From the NCBI RefSeq assembly GCF_000721075.1, contig NZ_JOEQ01000013.1:123372-187371 (forward strand): 64,000 bases of DNA. Direction: 5' to 3'. Origin of the DNA: Streptosporangium amethystogenes (lineage in GTDB: Bacteria > Actinomycetota > Actinomycetes > Streptosporangiales > Streptosporangiaceae). Every line of letters begins with the position of its first letter. Positions within the stretch are counted from its first letter, which is position 1. The translations under genes and the position numbers were made by a program. A model generated the notes under the pieces. That model had not been told where the DNA came from. It worked only from the letters and a program-made list of their open reading frames with translations, and made no database searches. This document shows, piece by piece, positions 25,495-32,690 of this stretch.

Positions 25495-26712
25495 ATGGCT
25501 CAGGGTTTCCCCTTACCTCGTAACTGCCCGTTCGCGCCCCCGCCCGAGTACGAACGCCTCCGCGAGGAGGCACCACTGGTCGGGGCGGAGCTTCCCGGCG
25601 GGCGGGTCTGGCTGGTCACCCGGCACGCCGAGGCCCAGCAGGTGCTCTCCGACCCCAGGATCAGCACCGACCCCGCCACACCCGGCCACCCGATGTCCGC
25701 CCTGTCGGCGAAGCCACCCTCGGCCGAGGAACGAGAGGCGGGCGCACGGTTTCGCGCGGGACAGTTCATCGACATGGATCCCCCCGAACACGACGTTCAC
25801 CGGCGGATGCTGATCCCCGAGTTCAGCGTCCGGCGCGTCAGGGAGATGCGCCCTGACATCCAGCACGTCACCGACCGGCTCATCGACGACATGCTCGAAC
25901 AGGGCTCCTCCGCCGACCTGGTCGAGGCGTTCGGGCTCGCCGTCCCCTCAATGGTGATCTGCCGGCTTCTCGGCGTACCGTACTCCGAACACGACTTCTT
26001 CCAGTCCAGGACCCGCCGGATGGTCGGCGCCGCCGGCAGATCCCAGCGGGATGCCATGGCCGCGGCCATGGAGATCTGGGACTACCTCGACGGCCTCGTC
26101 ACCGAGGCCGGGCGCAACCCCGGCGACGACCTCATCGGACGGCTCGTGACCACCCGGCAAGCGACCGGAGAACTCTCCCACGACGCACTGGTCGGCATGA
26201 CGTTCCTGCTGCTCCTGGCCGGGCACGAGACCACAGCCAACATGATCTCGCTGGGCGTCCTCACGCTGCTGCGCCATCCCGCCCGGCTCGCCGAGCTACG
26301 TGCCGCTCCCGACGGCTGGGCACCGGCCGTGGAGGAGCTGCTGCGTTACCACTCCATCGTCGACTGGGTGGCCTTCGACCGGGTCGCGACCGAGGACATG
26401 GAGATCGGCGGCCAGAACGTGCGCCGGGGAGAGGGCATCTTCGTGCTCGGAGCCTCGGCCAACCGGGACCCCCGGGCCTTCGAACGTCCCGACGAGCTCG
26501 ACCTGCGGCGTGGCGCCCGTAACCACGTGGCGTTCGGGTACGGCGTGCACCAGTGCCTCGGGCAGAACCTCGCCCGTGCCGAACTGGAGATCGCCTACCG
26601 CACGCTCTTCGAGCGGATTCCCGGTCTGCGCGTCGTGGGCGACGACGACGAACTGCCGTTCAAGTACGACGGCGTGATCTTCGGCCTGCACGCGCTCCCG
26701 GTGGCCTGGTGA
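25495..26712 (+). CDS. Cytochrome P450 (CYP105-like)
   Basis: A 405-residue soluble bacterial P450. I-helix LLLLAGHETTANM with the acid-alcohol pair ET, K-helix ExxR in EELLRYHS, PERF-like region FERPDELDLRR, and heme loop FGYGVHQCLGQNLAR with the axial Cys. The overall text matches the CYP105 style common in xenobiotic and secondary metabolism. ATG 25495 follows GAGGAGAAG. A ferredoxin gene overlaps or abuts its end, giving the electron donor. Expression is likely induced by a ligand of the divergent TetR. The substrate is unknown. Confidence 0.93.
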   Translation: MAQGFPLPRNCPFAPPPEYERLREEAPLVGAELPGGRVWLVTRHAEAQQVLSDPRISTDPATPGHPMSALSAKPPSAEEREAGARFRAGQFIDMDPPEHDVHRRMLIPEFSVRRVREMRPDIQHVTDRLIDDMLEQGSSADLVEAFGLAVPSMVICRLLGVPYSEHDFFQSRTRRMVGAAGRSQRDAMAAAMEIWDYLDGLVTEAGRNPGDDLIGRLVTTRQATGELSHDALVGMTFLLLLAGHETTANMISLGVLTLLRHPARLAELRAAPDGWAPAVEELLRYHSIVDWVAFDRVATEDMEIGGQNVRRGEGIFVLGASANRDPRAFERPDELDLRRGARNHVAFGYGVHQCLGQNLARAELEIAYRTLFERIPGLRVVGDDDELPFKYDGVIFGLHALPVAW

Positions 26713-26714
26713 CC

Positions 26715-26945
26715 ATGAGAATCATCGCTGACCGCCTGCGCTGTGTCGGCGCCGGGCAGTGCTCGCTCGTCCTGCCGGAGATCTTCGACTCCGACGACGA
26801 GGGACTCGTCGTCGTGATCGGCGAGGTCACCGAGGCCGACGCCGACGGCCTCCGCCACGCGGTGCGGATCTGCCCGGTCGGAGCTCTCAGCCTCCGGCCT
26901 GACTCCTCTCCCGCCCCGGGAACGCCCCAGGCCGCCGGGCGTTGA
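26715..26945 (+). CDS. 3Fe-4S ferredoxin
   Basis: A 76-residue ferredoxin with the actinobacterial P450-partner pattern RCVGAGQCSLVLPEIFD...RICPVGAL. The first Cys, the Cys six residues later and the Cys-Pro near the end bind a 3Fe-4S cluster, since the second Cys of a 4Fe-4S set is replaced by Gly/Ala. The start may be ATG 26715 or GTG 26709, the latter overlapping the P450 stop. It should pass electrons to the P450. The C-terminal 15 residues are a loose Pro/Ala tail. Confidence 0.9.
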   Translation: MRIIADRLRCVGAGQCSLVLPEIFDSDDEGLVVVIGEVTEADADGLRHAVRICPVGALSLRPDSSPAPGTPQAAGR

Positions 26946-26962
26946 CCGGCCAAGGGCCGGTC
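26944..26962. terminator. Hairpin between convergent genes
   Basis: GACCGGCC-AAG-GGCCGGTC, a perfect 8-bp stem with a 3-nt loop. It overlaps the stop codons of the ferredoxin gene and of the convergent gene at 26961. Confidence 0.7.
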
Positions 26963-27941
26963 AGTCGGTGTCGTGGGAGACCAGCAGGCTCAGCACCTTC
27001 CCCCGCGGGCCGAGCGCACCGACCGCGAGCTCCTGGTCCGTCCAGTACGGCGTGCGCCTGGTGATCCCGAACGCCAGCCACCGCCACCGGGCCGCCAGCT
27101 CGTTGACCCGGTGGACGGACGCGTCGGCGGGGGCGCGCACCAGACCGGCGACCGACCGCCACGTCGCCAGCCTGCCGTACCCGCCGCGAAGCCCAAAGGA
27201 GTGAGCGGCGTCGCAGTAGGCGGAGGTGAACAGCTCGCCCACCACCGCCCCCAGGCTGCCTCGCTGCCCGTTCAACCCGGTCTCCGCCACGAAGGCGTCC
27301 GGCAGGAACGCGTTCACCCCCAGCGGCACCAGCTCCTCAAAACCGACAGCCCCGGGAAGTTCGAAGATCTTGGCCCATCCCGGTGAACTCCAGTGCTCCA
27401 CCGCCGCGGTGATGAGCCGCTCCTCCTGCCGGGTGCTCACGATCGTGGGCTCCCCACCGGGAACCCGTGCGAGCGTGCGACCGTCCCCGAGGATCCGTGC
27501 GACCTCCGGATGCTCGGGGACGTGGTGCTCACGCCGGGGAAGCCAGCCCGACTGGAAGTAGGGCGCGCGGATCCAGCGCTCCCCCCTGCCGAGCCTCAGT
27601 GGCAGCCCCGCGAGAGGATGCCCCAGCTCGCGCAGGGCGGCGGCGCACCGCACCGCCGCCGGCACCCGGGTCAGGTTGACCCGGCGCACCACCAGCTCCT
27701 GCGCCAGGCAGGCGATCAGCTCCGCCCAGGTGTCCGGTTCGGCGGGCGCACACCCGAACAGCGGCAGCAGGTGGTGGACCCGCCGGGACTCGGCCAGCAG
27801 CGCGGCCAGGTCGCGGACCTCCCGAAGCCGCCGCTCACCGGTGTAGTGATCGCGTACCAGCTCGGCCAGCGACCCGGTGTCGCCGGGAACGCGCGACATG
27901 ATCGGCCCATGTGGCCCGTCAACGAGCCCGTGCGAGATCAC
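26961..27941 (-). CDS. Conserved protein of unknown function
   Basis: A 326-residue soluble protein that I do not recognise. It starts at GTG 27941, six bases after GGAGGAG. It is Arg- and Leu-rich and mostly helical in the first third (RDHYTGERRLREVRDLAALLAE is seen as two helix pieces around residues 30-50). A central section has GYGRLATWRS and FTSAYCDAAHSFG; the end is a beta-like RWRWLAFGITRRTPYWTDQE. No signal peptide, membrane helix or catalytic motif was found. Its promoter region holds two overlapping dyads (ACTACGTAGT and GTCAC-ATG-GTGAC, 28024-28044). It is convergent with the P450 operon. Function unknown. Confidence 0.7.
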   Translation of the reverse strand: MISHGLVDGPHGPIMSRVPGDTGSLAELVRDHYTGERRLREVRDLAALLAESRRVHHLLPLFGCAPAEPDTWAELIACLAQELVVRRVNLTRVPAAVRCAAALRELGHPLAGLPLRLGRGERWIRAPYFQSGWLPRREHHVPEHPEVARILGDGRTLARVPGGEPTIVSTRQEERLITAAVEHWSSPGWAKIFELPGAVGFEELVPLGVNAFLPDAFVAETGLNGQRGSLGAVVGELFTSAYCDAAHSFGLRGGYGRLATWRSVAGLVRAPADASVHRVNELAARWRWLAFGITRRTPYWTDQELAVGALGPRGKVLSLLVSHDTD

Positions 27942-28023
27942 GAGGGCTCCTCCGGCGGCCTCGCCCGCATGCTCGCTCCTCCTCGTGTTGAAAACCCGTC
28001 CTTTGCCAATCGGACACCATTAC

Positions 28024-28044
28024 ACTACGTAGTCACATGGTGAC
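28024..28044. promoter_or_regulatory. Overlapping palindromes in spacer
   Basis: ACTACGTAGT (28024-28033) and GTCAC-ATG-GTGAC (28032-28044) overlap in an AT-richer part of the 334-bp spacer between the unknown gene (start 27941, minus) and the small secreted protein (start 28276, plus). They are candidate operators. The rest of the spacer (28045-28275) holds no gene that I can support. Confidence 0.4.
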
Positions 28045-28275
28045 CGAAACGGTGGCGTCCCGTATGTCGGCCATCACGGAAGTCAGGAGACGGTCGACAC
28101 GGGGACCCGAACGATCATGCCGGTGACGGCGGAGTTGAGCAAGGCGACCTCGGCGGAATCCTCCGGAAGAGCGGCGGCCCGGGCCGACCCCGGACCGCGG
28201 ACCCCACGTCACGGTCTCCGCGGACAGCAGGCGTGCGGTGATCGGCATCTCACGCCACGAACACGAGGAGTGAAG

Positions 28276-28632
28276 ATGAACGACATCTCCGCCCCCCTGG
28301 GCGAGCACGGCGGCCCCGCAAGGGCGTTCCGCGTCCGCGCGCTGCCGGCGGTCGGCGCGATCGTCGGCATGGCCCTGCTGGCGACGGGCACCCCCGCCTT
28401 CGCGGCTTCGGCCGCCGCCTACGGGACCGGGGCACGCACGGTCGCCGCGCAGGCCGGCACACAGGCCGGCACGGTCAGCCGGGTACCCGCCGGTGACGAT
28501 GTGTACCGAGACTGGTTCTCAAGCCACTCCAACTGCGTGGCGGCCGGCCAGGGGGGAATCGACCGAGGCCACTGGGAGCACTACACCTGCTCCGAGGGCG
28601 ACTGGTTCTGGCACCTGTGGACCAACCGCTGA
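28276..28632 (+). CDS. Small secreted protein with C-terminal Cys pair
   Basis: A 118-residue protein. ATG 28276 follows GAGGAG. A signal peptide is clear: charged start, hydrophobic core AVGAIVGMALLATGTPAFA with a cleavage site after AFA. The mature part has a loose Ala/Gly/Thr region of about 35 residues and then a compact conserved-looking end: YRDWFSSHSNCVAAGQGG, then HWEHYTCSEGDWFWHLWTN. It is rich in Trp and aromatic residues, with two Cys that probably form a disulfide. I know no function. It stands alone, just outside the biosynthetic locus. Confidence 0.75.
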   Translation: MNDISAPLGEHGGPARAFRVRALPAVGAIVGMALLATGTPAFAASAAAYGTGARTVAAQAGTQAGTVSRVPAGDDVYRDWFSSHSNCVAAGQGGIDRGHWEHYTCSEGDWFWHLWTNR

Positions 28633-28742
28633 GCGGCAGACAGCGGCGCGTCCGAGCCCGGTCGGTGATCGCGGGTCCGTGCGCCGCGCGTGCGGGTTCT
28701 CACCGAGCCGACCCCTTTACAGTGTAGATCAAGAAGCGGTGA

Positions 28743-28811
28743 AATCCCCGCTCCTCACCGCGGGCACGGTGAGGAGCGGGGATTCTACTCGCCGGAACCC
28801 CGGCGGCGAGT
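28743..28811 (+). repeat. Strong tandem hairpins before biosynthetic operon
   Basis: Arms 28743-28760 and 28767-28784 are perfectly complementary over 18 bp (AATCCCCGCTCCTCACCG) with a 6-nt loop. A second hairpin follows: ACTCGCCG (28787-28794) with CGGCGAGT (28804-28811). The first has the look of the terminal structures of IS200/IS605-type elements (AATCCCCGC...GCGGGGATT), but no transposase is present. It could also end transcription from 28276 or fold in the leader of the next operon, whose start is only 43 bp downstream. Confidence 0.6.
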
Positions 28812-28853
28812 GGACGCCGTGCGGACACGGGCCCGGTTGTGTGCAATGGCCCC

Positions 28854-29681
28854 ATGGCTGCTGTACCGATATGGACCGACCTGCTGCAGACCCGATCCGC
28901 GCTCTGCCTGGGACTCGCCCCCTCCCCCAAGTGGCTGGAGGCGTGGCGGATGCCCGACGACGTGGGCGGGGCCCGGCGAATGTGCGCGACGGCGCTGGAG
29001 GCCGCGGGCGAGCAGGTGGCCGTCTACCGGATCCAGGTGCCGTTCTTCACCCGATTCGGCACCGCGGGCACCGCCCTGCTGCGTGACGTCGTCGACGGCG
29101 TGCACGAGCGGGGCTCGCTGGCGGTGCTGGACGCGAAGGTGTGCGATGCTGACGACACGATGGACTCCTATGCCGACCTCTACCTGGGGCCCGGCAGCGT
29201 GCTGCGCGGGGACGCGGTGACGGCGAACCCGTTCATGGGCTTCGGCTCCCTCGGCCCGCTGCTGCGCCGGGCCCGGGACAGTGGAACCCTGGTCATGGTG
29301 CTCGTACGCACCTCCAACCACGCGGCCGGCGGGGTGCAGTGCGCCATGACCGGCTCGCGCACCGTCGCCCAGCGCACCGCCGACGAGGTGCGGGAGTGGA
29401 ACGACGAGCACGGCGTGGCGGCGGCGGCCGTGGTCGGAGCCGCTCCCGAGGAAGCCCGCGACCTGGTGGCCCGCATGCCGTCCGCGGTCGTGGAACTGCC
29501 TGGCCTGGGCCGGGCCGGACGCGACACCCGCGACCTCGTCGCCGTCGCCGCCCGCGCGCCGGGGCGGGCCGTGCTGCCGGTCACCACCGGGGTGCTGCGG
29601 CACGGCCCTGACGTCGCCGCGCTGGAGGCGAGCATCGCGACCTGGCGGAAGGAGATCGGCGCGGGGGTCCCGGCATGCTGA
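28854..29681 (+). CDS. Divergent orotidine 5'-phosphate decarboxylase-like protein
   Basis: A 275-residue TIM-barrel protein of the OMP decarboxylase type. It keeps the catalytic signature D-x-K-x-x-D-x-x-x-T as LDAKVCDADDT, followed by DAVTANPFMGFGSLGPLL and LVRTSNHAAGGVQ, all diagnostic for type 2 PyrF. Other parts are altered: SALCLGLAPSP has Ala where PyrF has an Asp, the phosphate loop is PGLGRAG instead of PGxGxQGG, and the late Ser-Arg pair appears as TG in PVTTGVL. It is thus probably not the housekeeping pyrF but a relative with a changed substrate. It overlaps the next gene by 7 bp and heads a three-gene operon. GTG 28839 is an alternative start. Confidence 0.75.
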   Translation: MAAVPIWTDLLQTRSALCLGLAPSPKWLEAWRMPDDVGGARRMCATALEAAGEQVAVYRIQVPFFTRFGTAGTALLRDVVDGVHERGSLAVLDAKVCDADDTMDSYADLYLGPGSVLRGDAVTANPFMGFGSLGPLLRRARDSGTLVMVLVRTSNHAAGGVQCAMTGSRTVAQRTADEVREWNDEHGVAAAAVVGAAPEEARDLVARMPSAVVELPGLGRAGRDTRDLVAVAARAPGRAVLPVTTGVLRHGPDVAALEASIATWRKEIGAGVPAC

Positions 29682-30721
29682 TCGAACTGCGGCCCGGCAC
29701 CTCCGCCGAGGTCGCCGAGCAGGTGGCGGCGCGGGCCGGGGCGCACGAGAACGTCACCGCCTGGCCGGTGCGCCTGGCCGGAAGGGTGTTCGTCGTGGTG
29801 AGCGGCGACGAATCCCTGGCCCACGTACCCGCCTCGCCCGCCGTGCTGGCCCGCCGCCCCACCCCCGACGGCCACTGGCTGGTACGGCGCGACAGCGGCG
29901 TGGCCCCGCGCGAGGTGACGATCGGCGGCCCACCGCCGTCCGGCCCGCCGGGGGCTCCCCGGGAGGTCGGAGTGGTCGGGGGGCCGAGGCTGTGGTGGGC
30001 GGCGGGACCGTGCGCGCTGGAGTCGACCGAGGACGCGGTCGAGACGGCCCTGGCGGTCAGAGCGCAGGGGGCGCACGCGCTGCGGGCCGGGCTGTCCAAG
30101 ACGCGCAGCAGTCCCTACCACTTTCCCGGCAGAGGCCTGCGAGGCCTGGAGGCGTTGGCGGAGATCCGGCGGACGGCGGCCATCCCGGTGATCACCGAGG
30201 TCTGTGACCCGCGCGAGGTGGCGGCCGTCGCCGAGGTGGCCGACTGCCTGCAGGTGGACGGTCGGCAGCTGGACAACCGGCCGCTCCTGGCCGAGCTGGG
30301 TGCCCAGCGGCGCCCTGTGCTGCTGATGCGGGGGCCACGGGCGAGCCTGGACGACTGGCTGCGGGCCGCGGAGTTCGTCTTCACCCGGGGTAACAGTGCC
30401 GTGGTGCTCTGCGCGGGCGCCACCGGGACACCGCAGCAGCCCGGCTTCGGGGCGATCACCGCGCTGCGCGCCCGTACCGAGCTGCCCGTGATCTTCGACC
30501 CCAGCCACAGCACCCGCTCGGCCGCGCTGGTGGCCCCGGCCGCGCTGGCGGCCTCGGCGTACGGCGCGGACGGGCTGCTCATCGAGTCGTGTACGAAGCC
30601 CGAGCGGCTGTATCGCCCCGGCGACGCGGCTCACATGCTCCCCCCCGAATCCCTGGCGGACCTGGTCGCCACCTGCGAGCGGGTCCGGGACTCCGCACGA
30701 ACCCTGGAGGTCTCGTGGTGA
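29675..30721 (+). CDS. Divergent DAHP synthase-family protein (type I beta)
   Basis: A 348-residue protein. About 75 N-terminal residues look like the ferredoxin-like regulatory domain of type I-beta DAHP synthases; the rest is the aldolase barrel with AGPCALES, SSPYHFPGRGLRGLEAL, ITEVCDP and DPSHSTRS. Several PEP- and metal-site elements differ from real DAHP synthases: LLKRG is LLMRG (Lys to Met), LCERGIRT is LCAGATGT, and KPRTSPY is KTRSSPY. The PEP-aldol chemistry of DAHP/KDO8P synthases may therefore be modified or used on another aldehyde. It overlaps both neighbours in the OMPDC-like/thioesterase operon, so a linked job in making a building block is inferred. Confidence 0.8.
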   Translation: MLIELRPGTSAEVAEQVAARAGAHENVTAWPVRLAGRVFVVVSGDESLAHVPASPAVLARRPTPDGHWLVRRDSGVAPREVTIGGPPPSGPPGAPREVGVVGGPRLWWAAGPCALESTEDAVETALAVRAQGAHALRAGLSKTRSSPYHFPGRGLRGLEALAEIRRTAAIPVITEVCDPREVAAVAEVADCLQVDGRQLDNRPLLAELGAQRRPVLLMRGPRASLDDWLRAAEFVFTRGNSAVVLCAGATGTPQQPGFGAITALRARTELPVIFDPSHSTRSAALVAPAALAASAYGADGLLIESCTKPERLYRPGDAAHMLPPESLADLVATCERVRDSARTLEVSW

Positions 30722-31476
30722 CCGCTCGCCTGACCACCGCGAGCTGGCTGGTACCGCTGCGGCGGCCGGAACGGCCGCGCGTCCGGCTGGTCTGCGTGCC
30801 CAACGCGGGAGGCGGCGCCACCACGTTTCGCGGCTGGGCCGACCTGTCGGCCGACGACGTGGAACTGTGGGCGGTGCGCTCTCCCGGCCGGGAGACCCGC
30901 ATCGGGGAGAAGCCGCCGCACCGGCTGTCGATGATCGTCGATCCGGTGATCGACGAACTGTCGCGCCTGGCCCCGCTGCCGTTCGCGCTGTTCGGGCACA
31001 GCATGGGCGCGCTGGTGTCGTTCACCACGGCGCGGCGGCTGCGCTCGCGCGGGCTGCCGGGCCCCAGGCGGCTGTTCGTCTCCGGCTGGAACGCCCCCCA
31101 GATCCGCGACGGCATGCCACGGCTCGGGCGGCTCTGCGACGAGGACCTGATGCGGGTGCTGCACCGGCTGGACGGCATCCCCCCGGAGGTGATCGGCAAC
31201 GCGGAGCTGATGAGCCTCGTCATGCCGGTGCTCCGTGCCGACCTGGACGTGGCGGAGTCCTACGTCCACCAGGACGAGCCGCCGCTGGCCTGCCCGATCT
31301 CGGTGTTCGGCGGGATCGGGGACCCGACGACGACGGCCGCCGGGCTGGGCGCGTGGAGCGCGCAGACGGGGTCGGCGTTCCGGCTCCGGTTGCTGCCTGG
31401 CGGGCACTTCTTCATCCACACCCAGCGCCGGTCGGTGCTGGGTGTGATCCGGGAGGACCTCGGCGCCTGCCGGTGA
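30718..31476 (+). CDS. Type II thioesterase
   Basis: A 252-residue alpha/beta hydrolase of the type II thioesterase family that edits NRPS and PKS carrier proteins. It opens with RVRLVCVPNAGGGATTFRGW, as these enzymes do, has the nucleophile in FGHSMGALVSF, Asp in GGIGDPTT and His in PGGHFFIH. Start GTG 30718 overlaps the stop of the DAHP-synthase-like gene (GTGA). Its place in this operon ties the two odd enzymes to the NRPS genes that lie 5 kb downstream. It ends convergent with the glycosylase gene. Confidence 0.92.
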   Translation: MTARLTTASWLVPLRRPERPRVRLVCVPNAGGGATTFRGWADLSADDVELWAVRSPGRETRIGEKPPHRLSMIVDPVIDELSRLAPLPFALFGHSMGALVSFTTARRLRSRGLPGPRRLFVSGWNAPQIRDGMPRLGRLCDEDLMRVLHRLDGIPPEVIGNAELMSLVMPVLRADLDVAESYVHQDEPPLACPISVFGGIGDPTTTAAGLGAWSAQTGSAFRLRLLPGGHFFIHTQRRSVLGVIREDLGACR

Positions 31477-31521
31477 GCGAAGGTCACGAACCGAACCGGC
31501 CGCGGGGCCCGTGTGGCGGAC

Positions 31522-32679
31522 TCAGCGTTTCCTGCCGGTGAGCCTGCCCATGGACAGGGTGGCCTCGGCGCCGTAGAAGCGGCCGACCCGCTCGGCCTCC
31601 CGCTCCAGCTCCTCGCTCCGGCCGGAATCGAGTTCGACGAACGACTCGACCTTGATCTCGACCTTGCCGCCCTTCTCTTTGCGCTCCCACATGCCGGACA
31701 CGACCCCGTCGACGAGCATGATCTGGTGGGCGACCGCGCCCTCGTATCTGCCCCGGCCGTGCTCGAAGACGCGTCCGGCGGTGTCCTTGGGCACGACGAC
31801 CTCCTTGGGACCGCTGCCCAGGACGTACGCCTCGTACTGCGGCAGCAGTCGCAGGCAGCTCGCCGGTGACGGCCAGCGGCTCTCGTCGTCGGCGAGGACG
31901 TACGCCCTGCGGCCCTCGACCTCGACCTGGACGATCTCGTCGCCGAGCGACTCCAGCGCCTCGCGCGCCTCAGGCGGCCTGAGCGCGAACCAGCGGGCCA
32001 GGTCCTGGTGGGTGGCGGGACCGTAGGCGCGCAGGTAGCGGCGGATGATCTCCATCGCCGACTCCTCGGGGTCGGGCTGTTCGCCGAGCTCGACCTTCAG
32101 TCCCGCCCACCGGTCGGGCCTGACGTAGGTGACCTTGGCCCCCCGTACCGGCCCGAAGCAGAGCACGCCGAGGTAGGCCACCGGACGCAGCAGCTCGCCC
32201 CAGTTGGAGGTGAGCTTGTCCTTGGCCCAGGCGCCGACCCGGCCCGACACCTCCCCGGCCAGTTCCTCGCGGGTCAGGCACTCGCCGTCCAGTGCCTCGC
32301 GGACCGCGTCGACGAACGACTCGCCCTGTTTCGCTGTCAGCCCGTGGTGGGCGTGCCAGCTGCCCTTGGCACGCCAGTAGGGCTTCCAGCGCATGGCCGC
32401 CAGCCACAGGGCCAGCTCGTCGGCGGCGTGCACGTGCAGGGTGCCGCGCAGGCTGTACGTCTTGACGAGGCGCTTGTCGTCGTACAGTTCCGCGCGGACC
32501 TGCTCTCGGGTGGCGTCCCTCACCCGTGACCCGATGGCCAGCTCGGCCGCGGCGGCGACCTGTGCCTGCACCCCGCACACGTCACGCACGGGTTTCCGCA
32601 GGTCGCCGGAGACGGGTTTCGCGAGATGGTGGCGGGCCAGCCGCCGCGCGTGGACCTGATCCCAGGTGAGCGAATTCAT
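31522..32679 (-). CDS. AlkZ/YcaQ-type DNA glycosylase (HTH_42 winged-helix)
   Basis: A 385-residue protein of the winged-helix HTH_42 superfamily, which includes E. coli YcaQ and the azinomycin-cluster glycosylase AlkZ; these unhook alkylated bases and crosslinks from DNA. The start is ATG 32679. The catalytic QxQ motif is present as Q38-A-Q40 in CGVQAQVAAAAELA. Later blocks include TYSLRGTLHVHAADELALW, FGPVRGAKVTYVRPDRW, LPQYEAYVLG and IMLVDGVVSGMWERK, all typical of the family. It lies 11 bp downstream of a P450 on the same strand, inside an NRPS locus. A role in self-resistance is inferred from known cases; repair of outside damage is the plain alternative. Confidence 0.88.
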   Translation of the reverse strand: MNSLTWDQVHARRLARHHLAKPVSGDLRKPVRDVCGVQAQVAAAAELAIGSRVRDATREQVRAELYDDKRLVKTYSLRGTLHVHAADELALWLAAMRWKPYWRAKGSWHAHHGLTAKQGESFVDAVREALDGECLTREELAGEVSGRVGAWAKDKLTSNWGELLRPVAYLGVLCFGPVRGAKVTYVRPDRWAGLKVELGEQPDPEESAMEIIRRYLRAYGPATHQDLARWFALRPPEAREALESLGDEIVQVEVEGRRAYVLADDESRWPSPASCLRLLPQYEAYVLGSGPKEVVVPKDTAGRVFEHGRGRYEGAVAHQIMLVDGVVSGMWERKEKGGKVEIKVESFVELDSGRSEELEREAERVGRFYGAEATLSMGRLTGRKR

Positions 32680-32690
32680 GGTGGATGCCT

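Noticed and set aside
28854..29681. Housekeeping pyrF
   Set aside because: Catalytic D-x-K-x-x-D is there but several phosphate-site residues are changed and the gene sits in an operon with a DAHPS-like protein and a type II thioesterase, not with pyrimidine genes.
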